DNA of 57,960 nt from Varibaculum timonense_A (GTDB lineage: Bacteria; Actinomycetota; Actinomycetes; Actinomycetales; Actinomycetaceae): contig NZ_JAQEVU010000010.1 in NCBI RefSeq assembly GCF_027694345.1, positions 1 through 57,960 on the forward strand. The letters are read 5' to 3'. This document shows positions 26,219 through 34,090 of the stretch, piece after piece. The notes beneath the pieces were generated by a model. It was given only the letters and a program-made list of their open reading frames with translations. It did not search any database and was not told the origin of the DNA. Position 1 is the stretch's first letter; each line of letters starts with the position of its first letter. The position numbers and the translations under genes were made by a program.

Positions 26219-26565
26219 GGCGTACTTGTAAAAGTGCTGCTGCCTAGGCATATCTGCTGCGGGATATTTTTACTTTTTAGTCCCGTCATTGTTTTCCGGA
26301 AATCGGTGGCTTGCGCACTAGAGGAATAATTCAGCCCACTGGCACCATGGTCAATGTTTCGGTCGGAGCGTCCCTTGGTTTTCTTACGAAAACACGTTTT
26401 ACGCCAAAAATGTCGGTAGGTATCCGCATGTACAGTAACTGTTTCGGTAGCTTGTTGCCCGGGGGACAAGTTCTACCAGAGCTCATAATGTAGCGTGATC
26501 AGGTAGTATAACGCCGTTGTCCTTACGATTAAGGGTTTGGGTATGCCTAAAATAACAAGGGTCGC

Positions 26566-26640
26566 GGCCGGTAAAAGATACGAGAGGGGCTTGACCGGCA
26601 AAGCCGGTCACGGGGTCCCCGGAGTGCTTTTACCGAGCCA
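26566..26640. repeat. Nested-hairpin repeat, element 7 (intact version of the split element)
   Basis: Outer CGGTAAAAG (26569-26577) pairs with CTTTTACCG (26627-26635); inner TGACCGGC (26592-26599) pairs with GCCGGTCA (26603-26610), loop AAA. GGGGC and GTCCCC between can pair too. Both ends recur separately at 6419 and 6725 in the first island. Confidence 0.65.
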
Positions 26641-26803
26641 GACCCGCTGTAGAGGCTGATCATGAAAAACCTACCCTCGGGCTTACATGAGGAAAAACCT
26701 AGCCCTCACGTTTAACAGTAATCGCGTCTTTTGATACTTGACTATCTAGCCTTAGACATAAAACCGCCCCTATATTTGCGCTTTGCCGCGCCCTAGGGTG
26801 ACG

Positions 26804-26909
26804 TTTTCGCCCTCCCGATACAGTTGCGCCCTCCCGAGATGGGAATTGTGGTCGATATGGGACGATTTGGCGGTATTGGGAGGGTGGTTTTGTCTGGGGA
26901 GGGCGAAAA
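26804..26909. repeat. Palindromic repeat with CCCTCCC/GGGAGGG arms
   Basis: TTTTCGCCCTCCC (26804-26816) pairs perfectly with 26897-26909. CCCTCCCGATAC (26810-26821) can instead pair with GTATTGGGAGGG (26873-26884). CGCCCTCCCGA occurs twice in direct orientation (26809, 26827). Two exclusive foldings are possible. Arms are unlike the other elements. Confidence 0.55.
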
Positions 26910-27001
26910 TGAACCACAGGGGGTAAGTGGATTTCTCTTAATCGTTGTACGTAGAAAATAACTCTTTGCTCACAAAATCTGGTTTACGTGGAAAAATAGC
27001 C

Positions 27002-27007
27002 TATAAT
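27002..27007 (+). promoter_or_regulatory. Promoter -10 of the surface-protein gene
   Basis: TATAAT, a perfect -10 hexamer, lies 49 bp before the ATG. The -35 is weak (GGTTTA at 26981, spacer 15). AGGTG at about 27046 is the ribosome site. Confidence 0.5.
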
Positions 27008-27056
27008 GGACTTTTAATGTCACCCCGTTGGATACATAAAAAGTTCAGGTGAAAAC

Positions 27057-29366
27057 ATGAAGCAAAAGGTTCAGGGGTTTAGACCCTCTCTTCGGTTTGG
27101 GCTCGCTGCGGCAGTTTCTTTAGCAGTCACTTTTAGTGGAGCTATGGTAGGGGCTGCTGATGCGAATGCTGACGAAGCTGTAAATGACGATACAGCTACT
27201 AGCTCCCAATCAGAGCTAGCTAAGCAAGAAGTTCCGGCACCCCAGCCAAAATCTACGGTTGAATCTGCCTCCTCGCAGTCAAATACTGTGGCTGAATCCA
27301 GTTCTCCTCAGCAGCCTGAAGTGGAAACCCAGCCCAAGCAAGGGGAGACTACTGTTGTTCCTGCCCCTGCACGGGCTCCTCAAAAGCTCCCTGAATGTAC
27401 CGAGGAACAATCTCCGAAATGGAAAGTAACCCCTGGGGTGACCACTGATAGTTGGAAAGATAATGCCGTAATTGATTACCTGGGAAAAGATAAAAAAGCT
27501 CGTTTGATGGTGCAGTATTCGTTGCTACGCGAAGGCGGAGCAGCCTCGGGACCGCTAGCTTTCACCCCCTATGTCAGCTATCTAAAACCAGGCACTGACA
27601 CCTGGACAGATTTGCAGGAGATTAAACTTTCTGCATACAGTATGCCGAAGTTTTTACCTCCGGAAGATTCATTAGATAAAACAAAGGACGGCTGGCCGGC
27701 AACCGTGAAGCTGGTTTTGAAACGTACGGACGGAGCTTGCGAGATTCCCGCTGATAAAGCCGCTTATACTTTTGAGGTTCCAGGTGGCGAGTTGCTTTCC
27801 GATGCTGAAGTAATGAGTTTTGAAGCTCAATATGACGAGGGAGAAGATCCCAAGCCTGGTAACGATACTTGCCGTCACAACAAGGGAGATTTAATCTGCC
27901 TATATCCGACGGGAGCAGGAAGTCTCACAGACGCAAAAGCAAGGGCAGACGAGCTGGTAAAGGAAGACAAATCTGTAAACGTTCTCTGGGTTGATGGCAA
28001 ATGCGTAGATGTAGCTGCTGCCGGCACGACCTGTAAGGATATTACCTATGCGGGGAAAGGATATGCAGAAATTGAGGTTAAAAAATACTTCAATTATGTG
28101 AATGAAGTGCTGAAATATACCGATGGTAAGACTGCCGAGATAAAATACTGGGGTGCGAAACCTCGTCCTGGCTATGCTTATCAAGGAGGGGTTCAAAATA
28201 ACTACGTCCATAAAGATGGGTCGCCGGTAAAATATGTATCTGATTTGAACCGCATACGGCTATATAAGGATACTGGGGAAGAAAATAAGGCATTTTGGTA
28301 TGGGAATATTGAGCCTGAAAAGCCCACTGCTGCCGATAACGTTGGCGAAACTAATGATACTTTCCAGATTCCCGATGACAACCGGTTAAAGTATTACCTG
28401 GTCTCCGACGATGGTAAAGTCACCTATCAAGACCAGGTTTCGGGTACAAATAAAGTATCTGACGTTACTAAATATGTTGATGGGAAAGCCACTGTGAAAG
28501 TGCGTGCCCATGTCAAAGACTACTGCAATTTAAATAATGATCCGCCTACTTCAGCAAAGTATTCTGACTGGTATTCCATTGACAATAGCTACTGCGGCTA
28601 TCGAGAGTGGACCTTCACTTTCTACGGTTCTCAGAAGGTTAAGGTGGTTTCGCCTAGTTTTGATGATGGGACTGGTACTTTTACGGTTCCGAATATTCCT
28701 GGTGTGAAGTGGATGATTGATGGGAAAGAGGTTACTCCTGGGACTCATGATTATCCGGATAAGCATGGGAAGATTTCGATTACTGCGGTTCCGGGTACTC
28801 CTAAGGATCCGAATGTTCCGATTGAGTTGGTGGATAATAATGGTCCGTATGAGCATGAGTATGATTTGCGTCTTGAGGTTGTTCCGCCGGCTCCGGTGGT
28901 GGAGCGGCTTAAGTGTGGTGTTGCGGGTAGTGTGAAGTTGCCTGATTCTGAGGTGTTTGAGTATAGCTCGAAGGTTGAGGGGGATAAGGCTGTGGTTGAG
29001 GCAGTGTTGAAGAATGCTGCTGATTTCAAGCTTAAAGATGGTGCTGTGGTGAAGTGGGAGTTAGATTTAACCGCCGAGCCCTGCCCCCCGCAGCCCGACA
29101 ATCCGACAAAACCAGACAATCCGACTAAACCCGACACGGGCGATAAACCTGGCAAACCTGGCGTTGAAAAACCGGGTCAGGTAATCCCGGGCAAAGGTAA
29201 GCCGGCTGCTAATCCTTCCGCTAAGCAGGTCGTGAGGACGCAGACGCGGGTTACTACTCCGATAGCGCAAACGGGTGCCTTGGGTACTACCGCTGTTCTT
29301 GGCGCTTTGCTGCTAGCAGCAGGGATAGGGATAACTTCTCGCCGATACCTGCTTCAAAGACATTAA
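27057..29366 (+). CDS. Wall-anchored surface protein of unknown function
   Basis: 769 aa. Signal peptide at residues 1-38 (LAAAVSLAVTFSGAMVGAADANA), then a Ser/Gln/Pro-rich linker, a Cys-containing region of unknown fold (~90-520), a separate domain at ~525-664, a repeated Pro-Asn-Lys-Thr stalk (DNPTKP units), and a sorting signal: IAQTG near 736, hydrophobic helix, RRYLLQRH tail. The motif lacks the usual Leu-Pro. No enzymatic motif is visible; an adhesin or binding protein is a guess from architecture. Codon use changes sharply between about 28630 and 29050, where third positions become almost all T or G. Ends at a strong terminator. Confidence 0.8.
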   Translation: MKQKVQGFRPSLRFGLAAAVSLAVTFSGAMVGAADANADEAVNDDTATSSQSELAKQEVPAPQPKSTVESASSQSNTVAESSSPQQPEVETQPKQGETTVVPAPARAPQKLPECTEEQSPKWKVTPGVTTDSWKDNAVIDYLGKDKKARLMVQYSLLREGGAASGPLAFTPYVSYLKPGTDTWTDLQEIKLSAYSMPKFLPPEDSLDKTKDGWPATVKLVLKRTDGACEIPADKAAYTFEVPGGELLSDAEVMSFEAQYDEGEDPKPGNDTCRHNKGDLICLYPTGAGSLTDAKARADELVKEDKSVNVLWVDGKCVDVAAAGTTCKDITYAGKGYAEIEVKKYFNYVNEVLKYTDGKTAEIKYWGAKPRPGYAYQGGVQNNYVHKDGSPVKYVSDLNRIRLYKDTGEENKAFWYGNIEPEKPTAADNVGETNDTFQIPDDNRLKYYLVSDDGKVTYQDQVSGTNKVSDVTKYVDGKATVKVRAHVKDYCNLNNDPPTSAKYSDWYSIDNSYCGYREWTFTFYGSQKVKVVSPSFDDGTGTFTVPNIPGVKWMIDGKEVTPGTHDYPDKHGKISITAVPGTPKDPNVPIELVDNNGPYEHEYDLRLEVVPPAPVVERLKCGVAGSVKLPDSEVFEYSSKVEGDKAVVEAVLKNAADFKLKDGAVVKWELDLTAEPCPPQPDNPTKPDNPTKPDTGDKPGKPGVEKPGQVIPGKGKPAANPSAKQVVRTQTRVTTPIAQTGALGTTAVLGALLLAAGIGITSRRYLLQRH

Positions 29367-29404
29367 GTCGCTGTAGAGCAGAATATAACCATAGAACAAA
29401 ATAA

Positions 29405-29446
29405 CGGCTGGTAGAAAAGTGTAAAGCTTTTCTACCAGCCGTTTTA
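29405..29446 (+). terminator. Terminator after the surface-protein gene
   Basis: CGGCTGGTAGAAAAG (29405-29419) pairs perfectly with 29427-29441 around a 7-nt loop, then TTTTA. Confidence 0.85.
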
Positions 29447-29554
29447 GATTGCATACAGTTTAGACTGTTCACTGTGGGGCTAATGCCCATATTCCCGCCA
29501 CCTTACCTCATACTTGGTTTGAACCTGGAGGGTTAATAGCGGAGTAAAATCTGC

Positions 29555-29578
29555 GATAATGCCCGTTTGGGCATTATC
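29555..29578. repeat. Short perfect hairpin between convergent genes
   Basis: GATAATGCCC pairs with GGGCATTATC around GTTT. It lies between the terminators of the two convergent surface genes, in a 305-bp gap that otherwise shows nothing. GGGCTAATGCCC-like words also occur at 29475 and 41659. Confidence 0.4.
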
Positions 29579-29610
29579 CCTATAATCTGCAGCCGAACTG
29601 CCTAGAATTA

Positions 29611-29650
29611 TTTTGTCCGGTGATGGAAACCAATCCATCACCGGACAAAA
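29611..29650 (-). terminator. Terminator of the sialidase gene
   Basis: TTTTGTCCGGTGATGG (29611-29626) pairs perfectly over 16 bp with 29635-29650. On the minus strand the stem ends in TTTT right after the gene. Confidence 0.85.
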
Positions 29651-29671
29651 CCGTTACTTAGTTACCGGATT

Positions 29672-32600
29672 CTATCCGTGCCTCCTGCGCTGAAGCGTGG
29701 CGATACCCAGCCCGGACATCAATAGCGAGACAGCCAACAATTCGGCTCCCATATTTGCGCCCGTCCTCGCTAGTCCCTTCTGCTGCGGGTTAGCGGCTTG
29801 AGCTTTCTGGTTTGCCGCTTTGCCCCTCGCTTGGGGCTTCAGGTTCTTATTGTCTTTGCCGCTTTGCCCTGGCTTTTGGGCGGAATCACCGGGGGAAGCA
29901 CCCGGATCAGGGGTAGTTCCTGGATTCGTACCGGGATCCGGATCGCCTCCGGGGGTCGGCTTTGATTCCTGAACGGTGATGGTAAAGGTAGCTGTAGCTT
30001 TTTCCTGCCCATCTACGTTCACAGCCGTTATCGTGACTTTATAAACGCCCGCTTTCTGGGGAGTCCCGGAGATGGTTGCAGTAGCGGGGTCAAAGCTAAC
30101 GCCCTCTGGCAGTCCGGTAACTGCTCCAATAGCCCCGTCTTTAACCTCTAACTTAATAGGAGTAATCATCGAGTCCGCGGTTACGGTTTGGTCGGCTATC
30201 GGACTAATCTGCGGGGTAGGTGCCGGGGTGGCGGCATCTCGCGGGGAAATCTTGAGGGCGAGCTTAGCCTGCGCCACTCTGGGGTATCCCGTGCCGTCTT
30301 CGGCCTCCTTGAGGCTAACGGTTACTTCGTAATCTTTGTCTGCCGCAAGTTTTCCAACGGGAGTGCCACTAATCTGACCGGTTTCTTTATCGAATACCAG
30401 CCCCTCGGGCAGCCCAGTTACCTCAAAAGTGTCTGCTAGCTCCGGGTCGTTTCGTTCAAATAAAGTACCCAGCGAAATCGGGGTGATTTCTTTGCCAATC
30501 TGCCCGCTAGCAGCGGTATCTTTCCCTTTAAGCTCGGTGCGGAAATCATCCTCTAACCAGCGCAGATTAAAACTGAGGTGGGAAATGTCTTGCCATCCAC
30601 CCCCATTGGGTTCCATCAATAACCCGATGTTGCCATCTTTCTGCACGGTCATAGTGGTATAGCCGGTGCCGCCAGTCTTGAACTGTTTCTTTACCGGCCA
30701 GGTTTTCCCATTATCAAACGAAGTCCAAACATATCCGTTCTTACGCCCATTATCGGTTCCCGAAAACAGTAGCACCTTAGAACGTAAAGTGCCGGATTTC
30801 GCATTTGGGAAAGCTCGAATCGCTTGCGCATTGTTGGCTTCATCAGCTAAATCCTTGCTAACGTGGCAATCTTTCCAGTTTTCCCCGGAATCGGTAGAGG
30901 TACAGATGAGGCGACCTCCACCGGCTTGGGAGCGCGAAATCAGGATTAGGCTCCCATCGCTTAGTTCAGTAACTTTGTTCTCGTCAAACTTTTTACCCGC
31001 AACTACTGCTGGGGTGGGGTTACCAGATTTCCAGGTTTTACCATGGTCATCCGAATAAATCGTGTAGGCAACAATCCCTCCGCTCTTCGGGACGCAGGCC
31101 ATCTGCTGTAGCAGCCGTCCTTTGTTAGGTGCAGTCATTTTTTGGGTACCGGCACCGGAGGTAGCAAAGCAAGATTGCAATTCCTTCGCCTTTTCCCCTA
31201 ATACCTGGTCAGTGATTACTCGCTGCGTCCAAGAGTGACCATTGTCGGTAGATACAGACAGACCTAGGTTCATTGCGTGTTCGTTATTTTCATCAATTTT
31301 GCCGTCTTGAGTGAAATTATAGGCGGGATTCTTGGCGAATACTCCCGATACCTGGCTGTATACGTGGAAGTTAAAAATAGTGCCACTTTCATGGTCTACT
31401 ACGTACGACGGGTCGGAGTAGCCTCTGGGACCGGCAATGTTGCTGCCCACGATTCCGCGGGCTACAACTGTTTCTGGCTGCCAAGTCTTGCCATTATCGG
31501 TAGAACGGCGCTGCATAATCGAGTTTTCGTTCGGGGAGTCTCCTCCATTCATGCTGCCGTTCTTCGGGCGGTAATCGTAAGAGGCTAATAAATCTCCATT
31601 CGGGGCAACGGCGATTGCCGGAATACGGATATTCGCCTGGTTTGAACTGGTAGCTACAGTGTGTATTTCACTGATTTTAGCTTCCGCTGCCGGATCCGCG
31701 TCTTTAGCTTTAGTGTTCGCGTCTGCCTGCGGATATTGCTTTTGGGTATATACAAAAGTTGTGGCAGTTACGCGATTAAGTAGTTGCTGCCCGATTTTTC
31801 CGTCAATAGCTAACTTGGCTTCCACTTCGCCGCGGGTTAAATCAGCTTCAGTGATGGTGTAGGTCAGCTGGCAGCGGTGAACTGTTCCGACTGCCAGACT
31901 TTCAAGAGCGCAGCTGCTGGTAGTGCTGTCAGTCAGGTTAGTTAGGGCGGGGTCGGTTACGGGTGCTACTTTCAAAGCATCGTCTCCGTTCGCGCTAACT
32001 TCTACCGCGAATTTCAGAACCTCCCCCACCTGGTAGTGGGCTTTTTGTGACTCGTCAGCCAGCTCAAACTTTTCCAACTTTAGATAGTTGTTGGCAACCG
32101 GCAGCGCCTCGGCTTCGGTGGTTGCATAATAGGTGGCTGTCCCCGTGTATCCGGCATTAGGGTAATGCTGCCAAACTATTTCAGGGGTGAATTTACCGGC
32201 TTTAACGTCAGCTTCCGTGACTACATGGTAGGGGGCAGGGCACTCCATTTTTTGATTAACTGGCATATTTGACCATTTGCAGCCTTCCCAATTGGTGAGG
32301 TTGGAGCTTTTAGCGGACAGTGCCCGCGCTTTGCCAGTGTGGTTAATCAAAGTGGCTTTGAATTTGATACGTTCGCCTAACGTCCATTTTTGACCGGCTG
32401 GTTTCGGGTTGGTAACGGTAAGGGTGGTCGGAATTTTATCCTCGTTGATTCCGCCCAGGCTGGTTTTTTCACCGCTATATTCCACCTCGGAATACATCCG
32501 GAAAGTAACGTAGGGGACAAATCCGCCTGCCGTAGCCTCAGCTGGGGTAACTACGTGGGTTAGTTTTTTCGCGATTCCCGCTATATAACATTCCTGCACT

Positions 32601-32914
32601 TGATTGGAGGCAGCGTTGCGCCATTTGCAACCATCCGCATTTGCCAAGTTGTAGTTCACTGACTCAAAGGAGGCAGCTTTGGCGGTTTTATTGGTTAGTT
32701 TTACCCGGTATTCAACTGTTTGACCGGCTACTTTAGGATTTCCGGATACTAGGTATAGCTCTATTTTCGCCTGCGGAGTGTCCTTGGTGTCTACTAAACG
32801 AGGCTCTGCCGCATAGGCACTTAAGGGGGTGGCTAGGCCTGCCCCAATTGCTAGGGTTAGGGCAAACAAGATACTGATTACTGGTTTTAAAATGGGGTGC
32901 TTCTTTGCGCTCAT
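29672..32914 (-). CDS. nanH: Wall-anchored sialidase (GH33)
   Basis: 1080 aa. Releases terminal sialic acid from host glycoconjugates. Signal peptide 1-35, then three tandem Ig-like repeats (~36-400; a shared pattern of Cys-Trp, CP, H-VT-AD). Catalytic domain: IRIPAIAVAPNGD (RIP motif) near 428 and five Asp boxes at about 470, 553, 619, 672 and 730 (STDNGKTW, STDNGHSW, SDDHGKTW, STDSGENW, SFDNGKTW). Two putative Ig domains follow (GLPEGLVFDKETGQISGTP, GLPEGVSFDPATATISGTP), then a Pro/Gly stalk and the sorting signal LARTG near 1047 with a hydrophobic helix and RRRHG. There is no clear ribosome site before the ATG. The gene is divergent from the beta-helix gene cluster. Confidence 0.94.
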   Translation of the reverse strand: MSAKKHPILKPVISILFALTLAIGAGLATPLSAYAAEPRLVDTKDTPQAKIELYLVSGNPKVAGQTVEYRVKLTNKTAKAASFESVNYNLANADGCKWRNAASNQVQECYIAGIAKKLTHVVTPAEATAGGFVPYVTFRMYSEVEYSGEKTSLGGINEDKIPTTLTVTNPKPAGQKWTLGERIKFKATLINHTGKARALSAKSSNLTNWEGCKWSNMPVNQKMECPAPYHVVTEADVKAGKFTPEIVWQHYPNAGYTGTATYYATTEAEALPVANNYLKLEKFELADESQKAHYQVGEVLKFAVEVSANGDDALKVAPVTDPALTNLTDSTTSSCALESLAVGTVHRCQLTYTITEADLTRGEVEAKLAIDGKIGQQLLNRVTATTFVYTQKQYPQADANTKAKDADPAAEAKISEIHTVATSSNQANIRIPAIAVAPNGDLLASYDYRPKNGSMNGGDSPNENSIMQRRSTDNGKTWQPETVVARGIVGSNIAGPRGYSDPSYVVDHESGTIFNFHVYSQVSGVFAKNPAYNFTQDGKIDENNEHAMNLGLSVSTDNGHSWTQRVITDQVLGEKAKELQSCFATSGAGTQKMTAPNKGRLLQQMACVPKSGGIVAYTIYSDDHGKTWKSGNPTPAVVAGKKFDENKVTELSDGSLILISRSQAGGGRLICTSTDSGENWKDCHVSKDLADEANNAQAIRAFPNAKSGTLRSKVLLFSGTDNGRKNGYVWTSFDNGKTWPVKKQFKTGGTGYTTMTVQKDGNIGLLMEPNGGGWQDISHLSFNLRWLEDDFRTELKGKDTAASGQIGKEITPISLGTLFERNDPELADTFEVTGLPEGLVFDKETGQISGTPVGKLAADKDYEVTVSLKEAEDGTGYPRVAQAKLALKISPRDAATPAPTPQISPIADQTVTADSMITPIKLEVKDGAIGAVTGLPEGVSFDPATATISGTPQKAGVYKVTITAVNVDGQEKATATFTITVQESKPTPGGDPDPGTNPGTTPDPGASPGDSAQKPGQSGKDNKNLKPQARGKAANQKAQAANPQQKGLARTGANMGAELLAVSLLMSGLGIATLQRRRHG

Positions 32915-33205
32915 AAAATTTAGATTAACAATAATAAAGTAGTTTTACCAGCAGCAATAGGTTGTAATATTTTAATATTTTGGTTTTGGGGATTACCTGA
33001 TTCTTTACTTAAGGAATAATTCTCAATCTTGAATGTGTGGGTTTTCTTTTATAGAGTCAAGCTAGTTATCGTTTCTACTTCAAAGAAGAGGTCTCATTCT
33101 GTATCCTGCCTTGTTCCTACCACTCAGCAGACGAGGGCGAACTATTTCGGATTTCGCCCAACGTCCTCTATTTCCCATTCGGTATTTCAGTCTTTAGGTT
33201 TCCCT
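32915..33205. promoter_or_regulatory. AT-rich divergent region before the sialidase
   Basis: About 290 bp of AT-rich DNA with TAATATTTTAATATTTT-like words separating the sialidase from the membrane-protein gene; both promoters must lie here, but no operator stands out. An in-frame extension of the next gene from 33029 covers part of it; I judge it non-coding. Confidence 0.4.
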
Positions 33206-34021
33206 ATGAAGAACTGCGCTAAGATGAGACAGCCGCTACAGCCCGCAAAGTTTTCGGCACGTAAATGGGTAATAGCAGCGGTTACGGCACTGGTAGCGGC
33301 GTTAGGAATCGGCATCGGAATTTGGAAATATATGCACTCGTCCTTTGCAAAAACTAGCTCCTCCACCGGGGACGCAACTATATTTAATCTCTCCGGTGAC
33401 CCGGTTAGTAACGCCGAGTATCTTCAGGCTGCTCGGGCGGTGAAGCAACAGGTACAGGGGGACTGCGTTAGTAAATATGGCGCTCGCCTTGAGGACGAGG
33501 ACTTTTGGTCTCGGAGCTATCAGGGACATATTCCCAGCCAGGAAGCGGCAACTTCCGCTTTAGCGCAGCTAAAAAGCTGGCAGGCAGCATTTTCTCTTTT
33601 CCAAGAAGCTGGTTTGATTAAGGATGCGTCTTTTACGGGATTGCAGCGCGACCTGGAGCGAACTAATCAGGAAAATAAGCAAAAGATTGACTCCGGGCAG
33701 CCGGTCTATGGTTTGCAAAGCTATGACCTGGCTACTTTTGTTAGTTATCGGATTTCGTCCTTGACTCAGCAATATGTCATCAATCCCAAGAATCCTGGTA
33801 TGGAGTTTTCAGAGGACGAGTTGCGTAGCTTTTATGCTTCCAGGCAGTGGACGGATGAGCAAGGGCGAAAAGCTGGTTTTGAACAAGTGCGCCCGCAAGC
33901 TGTTAAAGCACTTCGCGAAGAAAAACTATCCAAGCTGATTACTGAGCGGGTAGAAAAACTGGTAGTGCAAGATTTTTCGATTGAAAGAGCAGCTAATTTG
34001 ATTGAAAAAGAGTTTAAGTAA
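33206..34021 (+). CDS. Single-pass membrane protein, SurA-N-like without PPIase domain
   Basis: About 271 aa from ATG 33206 (an in-frame GTG-type extension to 33029 looks unlike protein). One membrane helix near residues 20-40 (WVIAAVTALVAALGIGIGIW) and an outside helical domain. The pattern of helices, a substrate-like FVSYRISSLTQQYVI and a C-terminal KLVVQDFSIERAANLI resembles the N- and C-terminal helices of SurA/PrsA-type chaperones, with the parvulin domain missing. Function unknown. It is 69 bp upstream of the anchored beta-helix gene, and could assist its secretion; that is inference from position. Confidence 0.6.
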   Translation: MKNCAKMRQPLQPAKFSARKWVIAAVTALVAALGIGIGIWKYMHSSFAKTSSSTGDATIFNLSGDPVSNAEYLQAARAVKQQVQGDCVSKYGARLEDEDFWSRSYQGHIPSQEAATSALAQLKSWQAAFSLFQEAGLIKDASFTGLQRDLERTNQENKQKIDSGQPVYGLQSYDLATFVSYRISSLTQQYVINPKNPGMEFSEDELRSFYASRQWTDEQGRKAGFEQVRPQAVKALREEKLSKLITERVEKLVVQDFSIERAANLIEKEFK

Positions 34022-34090
34022 CGATTTTAGCAATAACCATAGTTTGAAAAAGTGAATAGAAAATAACAATAAAGCAAAAAGGGGAAGGTA

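Larger units (their letters stand above)
25959..27056. other. Second repeat island between argH and the surface protein
   Basis: About 1.1 kb without a credible gene. Holds four palindromic elements (25997-26107, 26116-26218, 26566-26640, 26804-26909). The stretch 26219-26565 shows only short dyads and no recognisable gene. A promoter for the following gene lies at the right end. Confidence 0.75.

Noticed and set aside
26179..26493. Small open frames on both strands in the second island (60-96 aa)
   Set aside because: They run through palindromic repeat arms, have no ribosome sites and no protein-like composition.
33029..33205. N-terminal extension of the membrane protein
   Set aside because: 59 residues without signal character ahead of ATG 33206, inside the AT-rich promoter region.
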